Part shown: piece by piece, positions 35,451-46,870 of the stretch
Layout of the letters: each line of letters opens with the position of its first letter
Position numbering within the stretch: the stretch's first letter is position 1
Origin: Copromyces sp. CBS 386.78
Taxonomy: Eukaryota; Ascomycota; Sordariomycetes; Sordariales; Sordariaceae
NCBI GenBank assembly: GCA_030685235.1
Contig: MU839198.1
Location: 62,001-126,000 of the forward strand
Length of the DNA stretch: 64,000 nucleotides
Direction of reading: 5' to 3'
Position numbers and translations under genes: made by a program
Notes under the pieces: generated by a model
Databases searched by the model: none
Told to the model about the DNA's origin: nothing
Seen by the model: only the letters and a program-made list of their open reading frames with translations

Positions 35451-37153
35451 ATGTCTGGGTTTGAAGTTGTAGGGGTCGTCCTTGGGGCACTCCCCATTCT
35501 TATTTCGGCAATTGAAGGGTAGCAGAAGGGGAAAGCAAAAGTAACCATCCTCTTCAGGAAGCGCCGCTACGTCGAGAAGCTAGCACTCGCCCTGTACACA
35601 CATGAACGAAGCCTTTCCGAAACAGTTAAATCAATACTTATTGGAAGTGGGTGTAAAGACCTATTGCGGCTGGAGGATGACCCGGTCGGATACCTGGAAG
35701 ATGCTGCTATTCGGGACCAAGTCCTAAACTATCTAGGAGAGGAAGATTTTGACGCAGTTAGTAGGCTGATCCTGTACAGTTGTGAGACTGTCAAGAGGGT
35801 GGCTATGAGGATTGCAGGCCTCGTACCTACTATTTAGGTGCGGCTCTCAATATGTTCTGGTGTGACGGTAGCTAATATCAGCGCTAGGGCCCCAGTGATG
35901 ATCTGATCTGCATCATCAAAGAGAACCAGGATGTAAAGCGCAAGCAACTGGACTTAAAATCAAGAGTCAAGCTTGTATTCGGAGCCGAAGAACTCTTAGA
36001 GATTATAGAAGAGCTAGACCGGACTATCAACTCCCTCTCCAGGCTTATATATCAAATATCGTCGAATCGACAAGCGCTTGGGCTTCGAACGTCCAAAAGC
36101 GCCCTTAGGATCGCCAAGTCCCTTCGTCGAGCTCATGAATCTGCCTCCAATCTTTATTCCGCCATCTTCCACGCCTGGAGAGGTGAATGTCACGAAGGAC
36201 ATGAGACCAGGCTATTTTTGGAGGACCGAATTCCGGACAGCAAGAGCTGCAGATCGGTTAACACGTCCCTTGCTTTTCCACTGGTATTTTCGACAATCCC
36301 CTCGGAAAAGAAGAGAGTCTGGCACGAAATAGTCGTTAAGGTACTCTATAATGAAGAGGATGGTTTAAATACTTCCTACAGCGTGATATTTACCATCACT
36401 AGGGCTAAGCCTCCTAGGCCCTAGATCGACCCGGTGGACAATATTTGTGCTGTAATCAACACAGCCAGCCATATAGCTTTTATTCTCACCAAACAACACA
36501 AAATCGGAAGGATAATAGCGGGTGGCCCTAGGCTAGCCATCTCCGCCCCGTCCACAAAGAGATCCCTGAAGGAGCTTTTCTCCATCCAACCGCACAGGCG
36601 ACGTGGTGCTGTTACTATACCTTTAAAGTTCCGGATGCTCCTCGCATTCCGACTTGCATCAAATCTCCTCCAACTGTTGCAAACACACTGGCTTCCCAAC
36701 GCGTGGTCACACGGAATGGTTTTCTTCCCCGTCACGGCAGCAGCACATCAAGGAAGTAACCCCGATATTGACTTCAGCCGGCCATTTATATCTACGCCAT
36801 TCACTAAATGCATCGCCCAGCTACAACCCCAACCGAAATCGGAACCCCGGGAAGCTCTCCTAGAGCTAGGCATTCTGCTCCTCGAGATTTGGCATGAAGA
36901 GACCTTAGAGACTCATTTCTCATTAGGAAAGACTCCTACCGGATACTACGAACGTCTACCGCGAGCGATAGAGTGGCTGGATGAGATGAGCAACCCGCCA
37001 CTGAAGTTATACGGAAAGGCCGCCTCTCATTGCATCACGGGTATGATCGGGGGTGAGGGGCGGCTTGGGTGCTGGGATGATAATGACTTCTGGAACGCTG
37101 TTTGTGGGGATATCATCGAGCCATTACGTGAAAATTGTAAGATGTGGCGATGA
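35451..37153 (+). pseudogene. DUF7580-type gene with two nonsense codons
   Basis: The reading begins MSGFEVVGVVLGALPILISA, the typical hydrophobic start of a large family of Sordariomycete proteins ending in a DUF7580 domain. A 65-bp intron (35823-35887) joins 372 nt to 1266 nt in one frame of 546 codons. Two in-frame TAGs break it, at 35520-35522 and 36422-36424. The C-terminal part is recognisable: VDNICAVINTASHIAFIL, then LASNLLQLLQTHWLPNAWS and LLELGILLLEIWHEETLE. The function of the family is not established; I associate it with NLR/HET gene neighbourhoods from memory only. Apart from the stops the frame is well preserved, so loss looks recent. Both stops could arise by a single C:G to T:A change. 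Confidence 0.78.
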
Positions 37154-38108
37154 TCATGTTACTCTGTTGGAGATAACTGGACGGACTGCAGCATGTATGT
37201 ACGGAGCTAGGTCGAAGAACGAGTTGGAGCATTTATGAACAATCCATACAACTGTGAATGCCCCATGGAGACTCAGAGAACAACAGCTCCGATGCTCGTT
37301 AAATCATCGGCTCACATACATCCATCACGAAACGGTCCTAGAAAAGACAGACGCAAACAACGCAACGGCTACAACAATGATAGAACATATTCGACGGCTG
37401 CTAAGAGAACTGGGGAAGGGGGACTCGCATACACCGCACTGCTGTCACGGCGCACCAGCATTGAGCCACTTCACCAATGGGCCATGTTTCCGCAAAAGGA
37501 ATCCAAGTAACCGAAGCTGGCGATTCGGTCGCTCAAAGTGGCTTATATAGTTGCATGCCCAAGGTGACCAAGCTTGGCAGATGCTTCAACCGTCACAACT
37601 GCACTGCTATCTCTCTTTCCTTCCTCGTCTAGCCCATTTTCCTTTATTTTCCTCCTGTTCTCCTAGGTAGGTAGGTAGGTAGACGTATTTTCCTTCTCAC
37701 CTTGCCCATCATCTCAGTCTCTCCTCGTTCTTTTTATATTTGCTAGGTAAGGTAGTTTAGAAAAAAAAAAAAAAAAAGAAAAAAAAATCTCATCGCACCA
37801 TCTCCGTTCCATAGAGGTATTTCGTGAATTTGTCTTACAGTCATTGATGAAAAACAAAAAAGCGGTACCACATCCAATTTTGCCATCACCGATTCAATCG
37901 TCACCCAACAATAGCAACCACAACTACAATAATACCGACAACTACAACAACTCCTTTTATAAGTCAACGCATGCCGGGAAACAAACACATACGACCATAG
38001 ACGCCGAGATAACGCTAACAGATCACGCTCGCTATCCTCCACTCCAACATCACCCAAACTGTCACTTTTCTGCTCTTCATTCACCAGTATCCCTGACGCG
38101 TTATTTTG

Positions 38109-38140
<32 letters not shown>

Positions 38141-38169
38141 AAGAAAGAAAAAAAAAAAGACAATTCAGA
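37154..38169. other. Intergenic with simple repeats
   Basis: 1 kb without a gene. It holds (GGTA)n at about 37665-37682, a poly-A tract at 37761-37787, and a longer poly-A/AAAG tract at 38109-38159 directly after the stop codon of the minus-strand F-box-like gene. Pyrimidine-rich sequence lies at 37600-37740. Confidence 0.5.
38109..38159 (+). repeat. Poly-A/AAAG tract
   Basis: About 50 bp almost entirely A with a few interspersed G, about ten bases beyond the stop codon of the minus-strand gene at 38170, so it would be a poly-U tract in that mRNA's 3' UTR. A similar shorter tract is at 37761-37787. Confidence 0.85.
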
Positions 38170-39552
38170 TTATTCCTCAGCAATACTTTCGTCGGCGTCA
38201 TCTTCGGACACGAAATCCGAGTCTGAATCCGAGTACTCAGGCTCATTAGGATCATAATCCCACGTCGAGGCCGGCAAGTATCTCACAAAAGCATCAAAAC
38301 TCGGGCGTGGTTCTGGTTCCATACATGTATCATCCAACACGCCACCGCCAGAACAACCCTCCCGTAGCTTCCTCCATGTCCTCCACTTCACTACCCACTC
38401 CTTCCAGACTTTCAAGGCCGCTGCGACCTCCGGTGTCAAGGTGCGGGGCGGTTTTGGGGGTTCGGGCCGTTCCAGAAAAGAAAGCAACAAGTCGTCTATG
38501 CCAAACCGAGGTCTTGGCTCCCCGTCGACATAAAAAGTAATGTCATCAAGGATGCTCTCATACAGCATCAGACCGAGGCCTCGTGACAGCCAGCCGCCAA
38601 AGTCAAGTAAGGCCCAGAGCGTATTAGCAAGGTACAAGCCATAGCGGTCGGCGTGACCAAGGGTGTCACGGCCCGTGTGGATATGCATGCCTCTAACGGT
38701 TCGTAGGTCGGTCGGGCCTGTCCATGTGTATTGAGCAAAATTGTCGTCGTTAGGCGGCGGCCCTGGGAAAATCTCCTCTTCCCCCTCGGCTCCGTAAGGC
38801 AGGTCCTCGTTGTGGGCAATCAAGAACCGTTGTGCACCACAGTTTGCTCGCTCCCATCTTTCCTCGTCCCTTTCCGTTTCCTCCTTGGATGTTACGCTGA
38901 TGATGAGATGTCGGAGGGAGTATCTGGGAGGGCTTCTGCTTCTTGAAGAAAGAAGACTGCCGCGATTTTTTCTTTGATAAGCGGGAGAGCAAAGGCCCCG
39001 AGGACCCAAGGCCAAAAAGGATACTAACAGGCGGTAAAAGTTCCATGAGCCGGGAGGAGGATTGGGGTAGTACTTGTCGTTTGCATTAAAGTCGGACGAT
39101 ATACCGTGGTAACGGCGTAAGAACTCCCCCTGTCTTCCTACTGTTTCGACCTCGTCGTCGATGTCCTCTACGTCCATTATGCGGAATGATGCCTGGAGAG
39201 TGTCGAGGTTGAACTGGCTTGGGAGTGGACAACACACCCAGGTTGGGAAAAGGCCGCATTTGGGGATAAAGACGATGTCGATCTCATAGGGGTGGGATTT
39301 TTGGGCAGCAGTAGGTGAATGTAGTAGATACTGGACCTCATCGCGTAGGATCCGGCATGTTAAAAGGAGTGGTAGAGCGGGTGGTTGAGGTGATGTGGCT
39401 GGTATCCAAATGTCCCAGTCATCGCGGAGCCGGATACGAGGAGGATCTTGGTAAAATAGGTCGAGGTGATTATAGAGTGTTGCTGTTGGTGCCCAAATCA
39501 CAGAGGCTAGGATTTTGTAGCGGAGTTCGGATGGGAGGGTGATTAACGACAT
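38170..39552 (-). CDS. F-box-like hypothetical protein, single exon
   Basis: An uninterrupted 460-codon frame from ATG at 39552. The N-terminus MSLITLPSELRYKILASVIW matches the LPxELRxxIL start of fungal F-box or F-box-like proteins, which recruit substrates to SCF ubiquitin ligases; the rest shows no named domain. The segment LPLLLTCRILRDEVQYLLHS fits the 'LLLTCRQIRxEA' helix that usually follows such motifs in ascomycetes. The last 30 residues are highly acidic (DSDSDFVSEDDADES). No intron is needed. Substrate and pathway are unknown. The gene is intact, unlike its left-hand neighbours. Confidence 0.82.
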   Translation of the reverse strand: MSLITLPSELRYKILASVIWAPTATLYNHLDLFYQDPPRIRLRDDWDIWIPATSPQPPALPLLLTCRILRDEVQYLLHSPTAAQKSHPYEIDIVFIPKCGLFPTWVCCPLPSQFNLDTLQASFRIMDVEDIDDEVETVGRQGEFLRRYHGISSDFNANDKYYPNPPPGSWNFYRLLVSFLALGPRGLCSPAYQRKNRGSLLSSRSRSPPRYSLRHLIISVTSKEETERDEERWERANCGAQRFLIAHNEDLPYGAEGEEEIFPGPPPNDDNFAQYTWTGPTDLRTVRGMHIHTGRDTLGHADRYGLYLANTLWALLDFGGWLSRGLGLMLYESILDDITFYVDGEPRPRFGIDDLLLSFLERPEPPKPPRTLTPEVAAALKVWKEWVVKWRTWRKLREGCSGGGVLDDTCMEPEPRPSFDAFVRYLPASTWDYDPNEPEYSDSDSDFVSEDDADESIAEE

Positions 39553-40479
39553 GGTAGGTTGTGAGCGTCGCTTGTGGATAGGTACAGAAAGGGCACCCTT
39601 TATTCTGGAGAACCCGTTGAAACAAGAAGAAAAAGAAGGGGTACCGCAGACCGTAGAATTCTACCGCAAATCAAGAGCGCGGTTATGGGATCGTGGTCCA
39701 GGGAAGGTTGGTGACAATATTAGAGAAAGGGCAAGCCGTCCACTTTATACGCATACGCCTTCCAAACCAAGCATTAAAACGACGCGGTGGCCCAAGCCGT
39801 CTGCGCCAAGCCACTTTCAATTGCATGTAGGCAGGAGGCTCGTAAAGGGCCCGGAAATAGCAGAAACCTGTGTGGCATGATACATTGGAAACCAAAAAGG
39901 GAGTATTAGCGACAAGCGCAGTTGGTCAACCAACAACAGCATGCGGAATTTGACTAATGATGGAGCCATACGTTCTACCATGGGTAAGGTATCCTCATGC
40001 AAAATTTACCTAATTGTAGAAATCCAACTGCGAGTCTGTGAGTCGTGAAGCATGATGACCAGGGCGATTGGTCCTAATGCAGCTTTACTATAACTTACAC
40101 CTGCCCGATTTGAGGCAGACGAGCCTATATAAACAATATTGGGGGATGACATTAAGAGACATATTGTTGAGCATGGTGGTTGTCAGACGGGTGTTGGTGA
40201 TCGGAATCAGTTGTGAGTCTGCGCCTCGTGAAAGCGTGATGACTAGAAGCACTTGGTCCTATAAGGTAGCTTTAGTATGATTGAAACCTGCCCGATTTGA
40301 GGGAGACGAGCTTATAGACCATATCCGGGAATAACATAAAAGGGGCTTGCAATTCGCTCATGAAGTCAATCAGCCCAAAGACATCGCAACAACACCATCT
40401 CCTGTCCTGAGTTGAGCGAGGCAACGACCTCTGGCCTTTCCGGTAGCGGTCCCAGCGCCGTCCCGCCGCCATTTCGCGT
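39553..40479. other. Upstream region of F-box-like gene
   Basis: 930 bp between the F-box-like start codon (39552, minus) and the stop codon of the next minus-strand gene (40480). It contains the imperfect tandem duplication listed at 40021-40345. No gene was found. Confidence 0.45.
40021..40345 (+). repeat. Imperfect tandem duplication, ~140 bp block, ~183 bp period
   Basis: Two diverged copies start near 40021 and 40205. Shared blocks in the same order are GAGTCTG, CTCGTGAA/GTCGTGAA, TGATGAC, TTGGTCCTA, TAGCTTTA/CAGCTTTA and ACCTGCCCGATTTGAGG, then AGACGAGC. They lie between two minus-strand genes. The divergence is scattered, not only C:G to T:A. They may be duplicated promoter or 3' UTR sequence, or part of an old repeat. 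Confidence 0.75.
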
Positions 40480-42338
40480 CTAGAATCTACAACTACTACT
40501 AACACCCACGACCGCTTTGTTATTGACTCTTGGGCGCAGTGTTGCCAGTCGATCGGCACGCGAACCCAATGCTCCGTCTCTGAGAGACATGCGCTTGGTG
40601 TGCCGACGGGGTCGGGAATTGGTGGTGGCCGCCCCGGACCTGGGCTTCGGGACGCCGCGTGGGGCAGCCGCACTGCCATCTGTGTCGTGAATCCCCCGTG
40701 CCTTTGATCTTTTCCTGCTTCTTGTCCCTGGACCATCGCCCTCGCCGGCTGCCATGTTCTCCGTCTTGAACTGCGGTTCCATGGTGCCGTCGTCTGCCGG
40801 GAAATTACGTTTCTTGCTTCGTGTTGTGCGTGCGTTGTCGCTCCCACTGGCCACCGTCTTCTCCGTCTCATCCCTCCGCCGCTGTTTTCCGACCCGTGCC
40901 TCGATGACATCATCTGTTGTCCGCTTCCTTTTCCTGCTTCCTGCTCCCCCGGAGCCGCTGCTCTTGCCCGCCGCCTTCTGCTCTGCCTCGATCTCGCTTA
41001 TTTCAGATAGGACCCACTCAACCATGCGCTGCTGATGATCTGCTTCTGCCTTGGCACTCCGGTATTTCTTCGTATTGTGGAGGTACTCGTCCACGAGCTT
41101 GTTCCTCCGAGTGATATCTTCGAGGTGAATCTGGGCCGATTGTAGGCTTTCCCACGTGTTAGTCGGTGGTGTCTTGGACGTCTTCCTTGCCGTGGTCGTG
41201 GTCGTCGTGCCCGTAGCTGCCGTGAACGAGCGCACTCGTGCTGCAAATGCGGCCTCGTCGAGCTCGCGGAGTCGCATGGCCCTAGCCTCCGTACTTGCCA
41301 GATCATCGCACGTATCGCGAGGCCCCACCACCCCTGCCTTGACGAGTTTCTCCCACTCGGCGTCATGCTGTGGTCGTAGTTTCCGGACAGATGGGGTGAG
41401 CTTGCCGAGGCGGAAGCATTCGAAGGCGAGATACTCGACAAATGTCGTCCACTGGTCCTGCTGCTTTGGGTCTGCCTGCAGCTGGAAGGGCTGGACGAAC
41501 CCGTAGTCCATGACTATTCTGCTTGCCTCGGCAGCATACCTGGACAAGACAGCTTCCGCATCATCGTCGTCGCGCGGCGGCCGGCCACGGCCCCCGTGCC
41601 ACTCATTCTCCCACTGACGGTGTACCTCCTGCTCGAAATCAGGGTCGGCTGTGACCTTGTACGCCCCCATCATTTCATAATGGCGCCGCTCCTCATTGAG
41701 ATATTCGGAGAACACGACAGTCAGCCGCCTATTGACCAGTTGCCAAGCGCGATATTCCTTCCAGCGGCACAGCTGTCTGGAGAACACCGCCCAATCCTGC
41801 GGACTCGGTGTGTCGGGATATTCCGTCCACGGTCGCAACATATCGCGATATGCGTCCGGATCTGTAGAGACTTGCGGTAGGAGACTGAGGGGGAAGAGCG
41901 GCCTGCAACCGTCATCAAGGAGGGCTTGGTAGCACCTGGCCTGGTACTCCTCGTCTTCGAGAGGCGGGATAGTCGATGACCTGGAGGAGCTTGCATACTG
42001 GCGCGTGGTATGCGGTGATGGCGAGCTTCTGTCGGAGGGTATTCGGGCCAGCAGTGTAGCGAGTTCGAGGGGGTCAACAGAGGGTGCGACGGCTTTCTGG
42101 ATGGCCGTCCTGAATGGGTGTCAGTCACGATTTGGATTGATATTGCAAATGGCGGATTGCCATGGACTCACAACAGCCGCTCGGCAAGCCGGTCCCTCGT
42201 GGCTTGGGAGACATCTGCCCAGCCCGTGATGTTGGAGATATTCAGAGCGCCGTTTTCGTCGGTGAGATTGTCCTTTACAAACAGGACGAGGTCATGCTCG
42301 TTGAGACCAAGAACTTGGTCAACTGAAAGCGGCGTCAT
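40480..42338 (-). CDS. Hypothetical protein with basic nuclear-type C-terminus
   Basis: Two exons (42338-42172 and 42109-40480) with a 62-bp intron (GTGAGT donor, CAG acceptor); the CDS is 1797 nt (598 aa). The start MTPLSVDQVLGLNEHDLVLF is followed by no domain I recognise. The middle is helical and charged, including a likely coiled-coil around ITRRNKLVDEYLHNTKKYRS. The last 180 residues are Lys/Arg/Ser-rich, with several KRKR-type clusters (SRKRKRTTDD, GTRSRKRSKARG) suited to nuclear import or nucleic-acid contact. This is the last intact gene before the RIP-mutated block, which begins about 600 bp upstream of its start, and a MITE sits about 160 bp upstream. The function is unknown. Confidence 0.8.
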
Positions 42339-42501
42339 TATGGCCTTGGCTTGTTCGTGCGCGCAGGGTGCTGTTTGTCGCGGTGTCGCACGCGTTTAAA
42401 TTGTCGAAGAGCATCGGCGCCATGTGGATGCCAGTCGTGTTGGGGGGGAGGACTTTATTAGTGCTCGGCAGGATAGTCCTTGCACGGAATCCCAGGGTAC
42501 G

Positions 42502-42820
42502 TACCGTATACTCTCGTGGCATCCGGTTTTAGGTTCCAAGGAAATCAGGCAGAATCTGTAAGCACACTGCACGAAGATGTGCTTTTCATGCCCGGGAAAA
42601 AGAGTGGGGGAGACAGCCAAAGAACCAGGGGCACTGTAAATCCGATTCTTCTAATACCATATCTTTTCTCCCCTAATAAATACAGCGAGCTGGAGGGTGG
42701 AGACATTCAGAATCACCGTCTTGCATACAATTTCTGGCGGGCATGAATGTTGCAGTATGCTTGCAGACTATGCCTGATTTCCTTGGAACCTAAAACCGGA
42801 TGCCACGAGAGTATACGGTA
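42502..42820. mobile_element. MITE, 319 bp, 50-bp perfect terminal inverted repeats
   Basis: The 50-bp termini, beginning TACCGTATACTCTCGTGGCA, at 42502-42551 and 42771-42820 are perfect reverse complements, and the symmetry continues imperfectly inward for about another 20 bp. GGTAC occurs on both sides (42496-42500 and 42821-42825), one base away from the left repeat end, so the target duplication and exact superfamily are uncertain. There is no coding capacity. It lies in the promoter region of the 598-aa gene and next to the A+T-rich block. Confidence 0.9.
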
Positions 42821-43399
42821 GGTACTGTAGTGTCGGGTACAGCCTATGAGAGGAGGCGGGCTAGAGGTAGCTACAGACTGCCCCGAAAACGCTAGCTGGG
42901 TAGACTAAACCCACTTTTATCGCTGAGCAAGCCCAGCCAGCCAGTCAGTCCTGCAACTAAGGCCGTCGTCATTGTCATCTTTTACGTAAAGTTATTCAAA
43001 ATTATCAATCCAATTAATTACCTTATCTCAGCGCTCAGACCTCTAATTCGGGGCGTCACGCACGGACCAGATTACACTACACAAATTTAATTTATCGATA
43101 AAATGCCGTAACTACTATTTTGGGTAATATTTTTAATATGCGCCCTAAGAGGTCTAAATTCCCGATGCGGCCTCCCATACAATCTCGATAGAAATATTTA
43201 GATTTCCCACTACCAATATTATTAACACCACTATAACTCCATTAAATCTTATCGCATCACTACAATTTCGCGTACATTCTTATCGCGTAAATTAGCGCTT
43301 CAATTTAATACCTATTATAGACGATAATTCCCCCGGATATACGTTAAAATATAACCCCAACTATAATACTCCCTAATATACGTATACATCTAGCGATCT

Positions 43400-46300
43400 C
43401 TCGACTCCTCTAACCAATTATAAATAATAATAATAGTTAAATACCCCGACCTTATTTCTTCCTTTTCTAAATTTCTAAACTCCTTAAGTAAACTCCCCAA
43501 CTCTAATTCCTACTCGTAGAATTAGTAAACAAAAGGGTAGACCTCGCTCGGCTATTCCTCGTCTAATAATAATAATTCATAGAACTAAAGGTAGACTTTA
43601 TTCGGCTATTCCCCGTCCCCATCCCCGTAGAGGATTTACTAGAAGTAATAAAAGAAGAGGATCTTAACTTACTACTCCTCAACCAGTTAACGTAAATACG
43701 TAAGAATTTAATATCGATAATCTAACTTTTACTACTATAAATAATTACGATATTATCGCCGCCATATTAGTAGAATAGAAACGCTTACGAATATTATATA
43801 TAGGAGCAATAAGATAGGAAAACCGCCCTCTAAGGAGCTATAGTATAAAAGCTTTTATAATCAAATAGTTAAAGAATCCCTATTGAATACTACTCCTCGT
43901 TAAAACTATAATAGACTCCGAAATTTAAAAAACTATATAAAACTATAGACTTACTATTTAACGCAACGTCCCTCCTAAGCTTAACTATTATATTCGTTCT
44001 ATATATAAAAAAATATAGAGCCTTCTCAAATAGCCGTCTTTCAATTATTTTAAACTTAAAAAAGTCTACTAAAATAAAGAGCTAATACGGATTTCTAAAT
44101 TAAATAGCTCCTTTTAATTAGAGGATACTTTTAAGGAAATATAGCTAACTATTAAATAATAATCTCCTTTCCTTGTTTTTTTTCTTTTACAACTTATATA
44201 GAACTAGCATTCTTTTATTAAAGCGGTTGAAGAAGTTAATATTAACGAATATTATAGTAGCCGTATTATTTTTATTATCTCTATTATTATAATTAGTTAT
44301 ACTAATAATACTAGTATATTCTTTCGCCGTATCCTTAATTTATACCTTCTTTCTAATAGCACCTCTCGGCGAACAATTCAAATTTTATTAGGTATAAGTA
44401 TTATATCTTTTTATACTATATTCAACCGTATATTTAACAATATATAGGCTAAAGCTAAACAAGACTTTAAACGTACTACTTTAAATCCTACTAATATTAT
44501 CGTATACAATAATTTCAATTTCAAAAATACTATTCGTAAAATAGCCAATAGTAAGTAGAACGAAATGGTCAATTTAATTACCGCTTACTTAATTAATTAT
44601 CTAGAATTACGCGGTCCTTTTCAATAATTATTAATTCGACGTATATAGCTTTTTACCTTTGAAATAATTATTTAATATTTCTTTCCTAAGCGCTAAAATG
44701 TTTTTAAAGGTTTAAAATAGCTATTAAAATACGCCTTCAAATATTTTTTTTACTAAAAAGACGAAGACCGTTCCCTTAAAGAATTGCTTCCTATACCTAC
44801 CTTTAAACAAATTAAATATAAAGATTCGTTATATCTTTAAATTGGCGCTATCTAAAAAGATGAAGGCAAATTAGAGGGGGTTTATAAGATTTATAAAGAG
44901 TTATTCGACAATTCTTTTAGTATTAATCGTTAAGAATTCGTCGATCGACTGGTTCTTATTTATAGTAATTAAAAGATAACCTCTTTTATCCGTCGTATTT
45001 AATATAAGGAAGTGGAGTTTAGTATTTAATAGGAACAACGAAAATAGCTACTCCCAATCCCGGCCTTTTTTTATATTAAAACCAATCTTATTAAAATGAT
45101 TTTTAAGAATTTCTAGGATGATGGAAAAAATCTTGGTCAATTAAATGCAACATTATTTTCTAATATATTCTTTTTCTAGCGCTAGAGAAAGATTATTAAG
45201 AATAAAGTTAAATATTATTTAACTATACTTATTTTAATATACGGCTATATATTTTATATCCTTATATTTATTATTAATAAATTAATTTAAATAGATCGTT
45301 TATTAATAAATGATTTTAATATCGATAGTATTTAAAAAGCAATAAAAGAATTATTTAAGGAAGAAGATAAAGGAGCGACCTACTTGTAAGAAATCTTTAA
45401 TAATATCTAGAATATAGTTTTTATTATTAAAGGCTAGACCAGTAAATACAATAATAATAATAATAACGAAAATTCTATCGATATAGAATTTCGCAATTAG
45501 TGCCGGTTAATATAGGTTATCGAGCTTCTTTTACTTATTTATAAGGCGGTTCGAGTAGGAGATTATAACCTTCTTCAAAATATTGTACCAATATTCCTAA
45601 TTCTTTTCTAGGGCAGTAAATTAATAAACTACGGCCTAAAAATATTATACTTTATATAGTTTTTATATCTTAATATTTATAATAATAACCTTAGGGAGGC
45701 TATTATAAAAGGCGGTCTAGTTTATTACGTTATAACTAGCAATCGGTATAAAGCTATCAATATTATATTCGAATATTAGAATATTATATTTATAATTAAT
45801 ATTAAAAATAATAAAAACTCTATTTATAATGTTGAAACTATACTATTACAATTCGCTCTCAATTTTAATATATTCGCCGCTATTCGAAAAGGCATTGAAC
45901 GCCTTTAGGGACGTACTACTAAAAGTATTTATATAGCTAGTAATCCCTTTATTAATATTATTTTATATATTTTGAAATTATATAGTAATAGAATAACGAA
46001 GAGGAAAACAACGGCTATAGAAATTAACCCTAACGTCCCTAAAGCATTTAATATACTAGATTTTTTTACTCTAGGTCAATCTTATCTACTTAAAAAATTA
46101 GATAAATAGAATGAAGTTATCCCTATTCTAATTAATATTACTAACTAGAAGCATTTACTTTATTACTAACTAGAAGCATTTACTTAGAACAACTCTTTTT
46201 ACTAATCAAAATAGCGTATTAGATTAGAGCGAAGAGGGCGGGCGTATATTTAATATCGATAATAATAATTTATAAGATTATAAGTTCGAAGATTAAAATA
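43400..46300 (+). pseudogene. RIP-destroyed DUF6589-like gene
   Basis: On the plus strand a single frame, broken by many TAA/TAG, can be followed for nearly 3 kb. It includes IIVYNNFNFKNTIRKIA around 44495-44540, a degraded form of the YDNFNF motif I associate with DUF6589 proteins. Later come FVDRLVLIYS, LLPIPAFFYIKTNLIKMIF and GQLNATLFSNIFFFQR (about 44935-45185), in the order expected for that family. DUF6589 proteins are large multicopy fungal proteins suspected to belong to mobile elements; that role is not established here. Ends are approximate and no terminal repeats were identified. Being RIP-mutated implies it existed in several copies. Confidence 0.5.
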
Positions 46301-46870
46301 AGGACTAAAATATATATTGTAATTATATAAATTAATATAAATTCTATATAATGATTATATAAAGTAATTAATATCTAAAAAATGTAATAACGTAAATTAT
46401 AAAAATATATAATATTTTTTATAGGTTAGGTAAATCTATATTTTTTTTCGTAGGTTAAGTAAGTATAAATATATAAAATATTAAAAAAAAAGGAATTTAA
46501 TACAATTTAGTCTGCGCACCCTAATCGAAATCGCCTTATAAATACCCTACCGTAGTAATAGAATATCCGTTTATAACGACCCGAAAAATAGTACGTTTTA
46601 CAGCGTACTTATATCTCCTCCCCTAACACCTCACCCCCCAATAGTCAGAGCCTATACGGTTAAAATTTTATACTACAATTAATAAAGAAGGGGGAAATAA
46701 TTATAAAATAGAGAAAAATAATTATAACAATTATAATAAAATTCGAATAAAAGGCCTCTACAATTTATAATACTAATAGGGATACGAACGTCCTTATATA
46801 TTATTATACTATAGGCGTCCCTATAATACCTCCCGTCGGAGGCTAATAATAATTAAAATAGGAGTTTGAA
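46301..46870. other. RIP-mutated spacer between DUF6589 relic and LTR
   Basis: 570 bp of A+T-rich sequence, with a slightly less mutated patch at 46510-46660 (GTCTGCGCACCC; GTACGTTTTACAGCGTAC, a small hairpin). It could be the 3' part of the element that carried the DUF6589-like gene. No coding frame was read. Confidence 0.4.
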
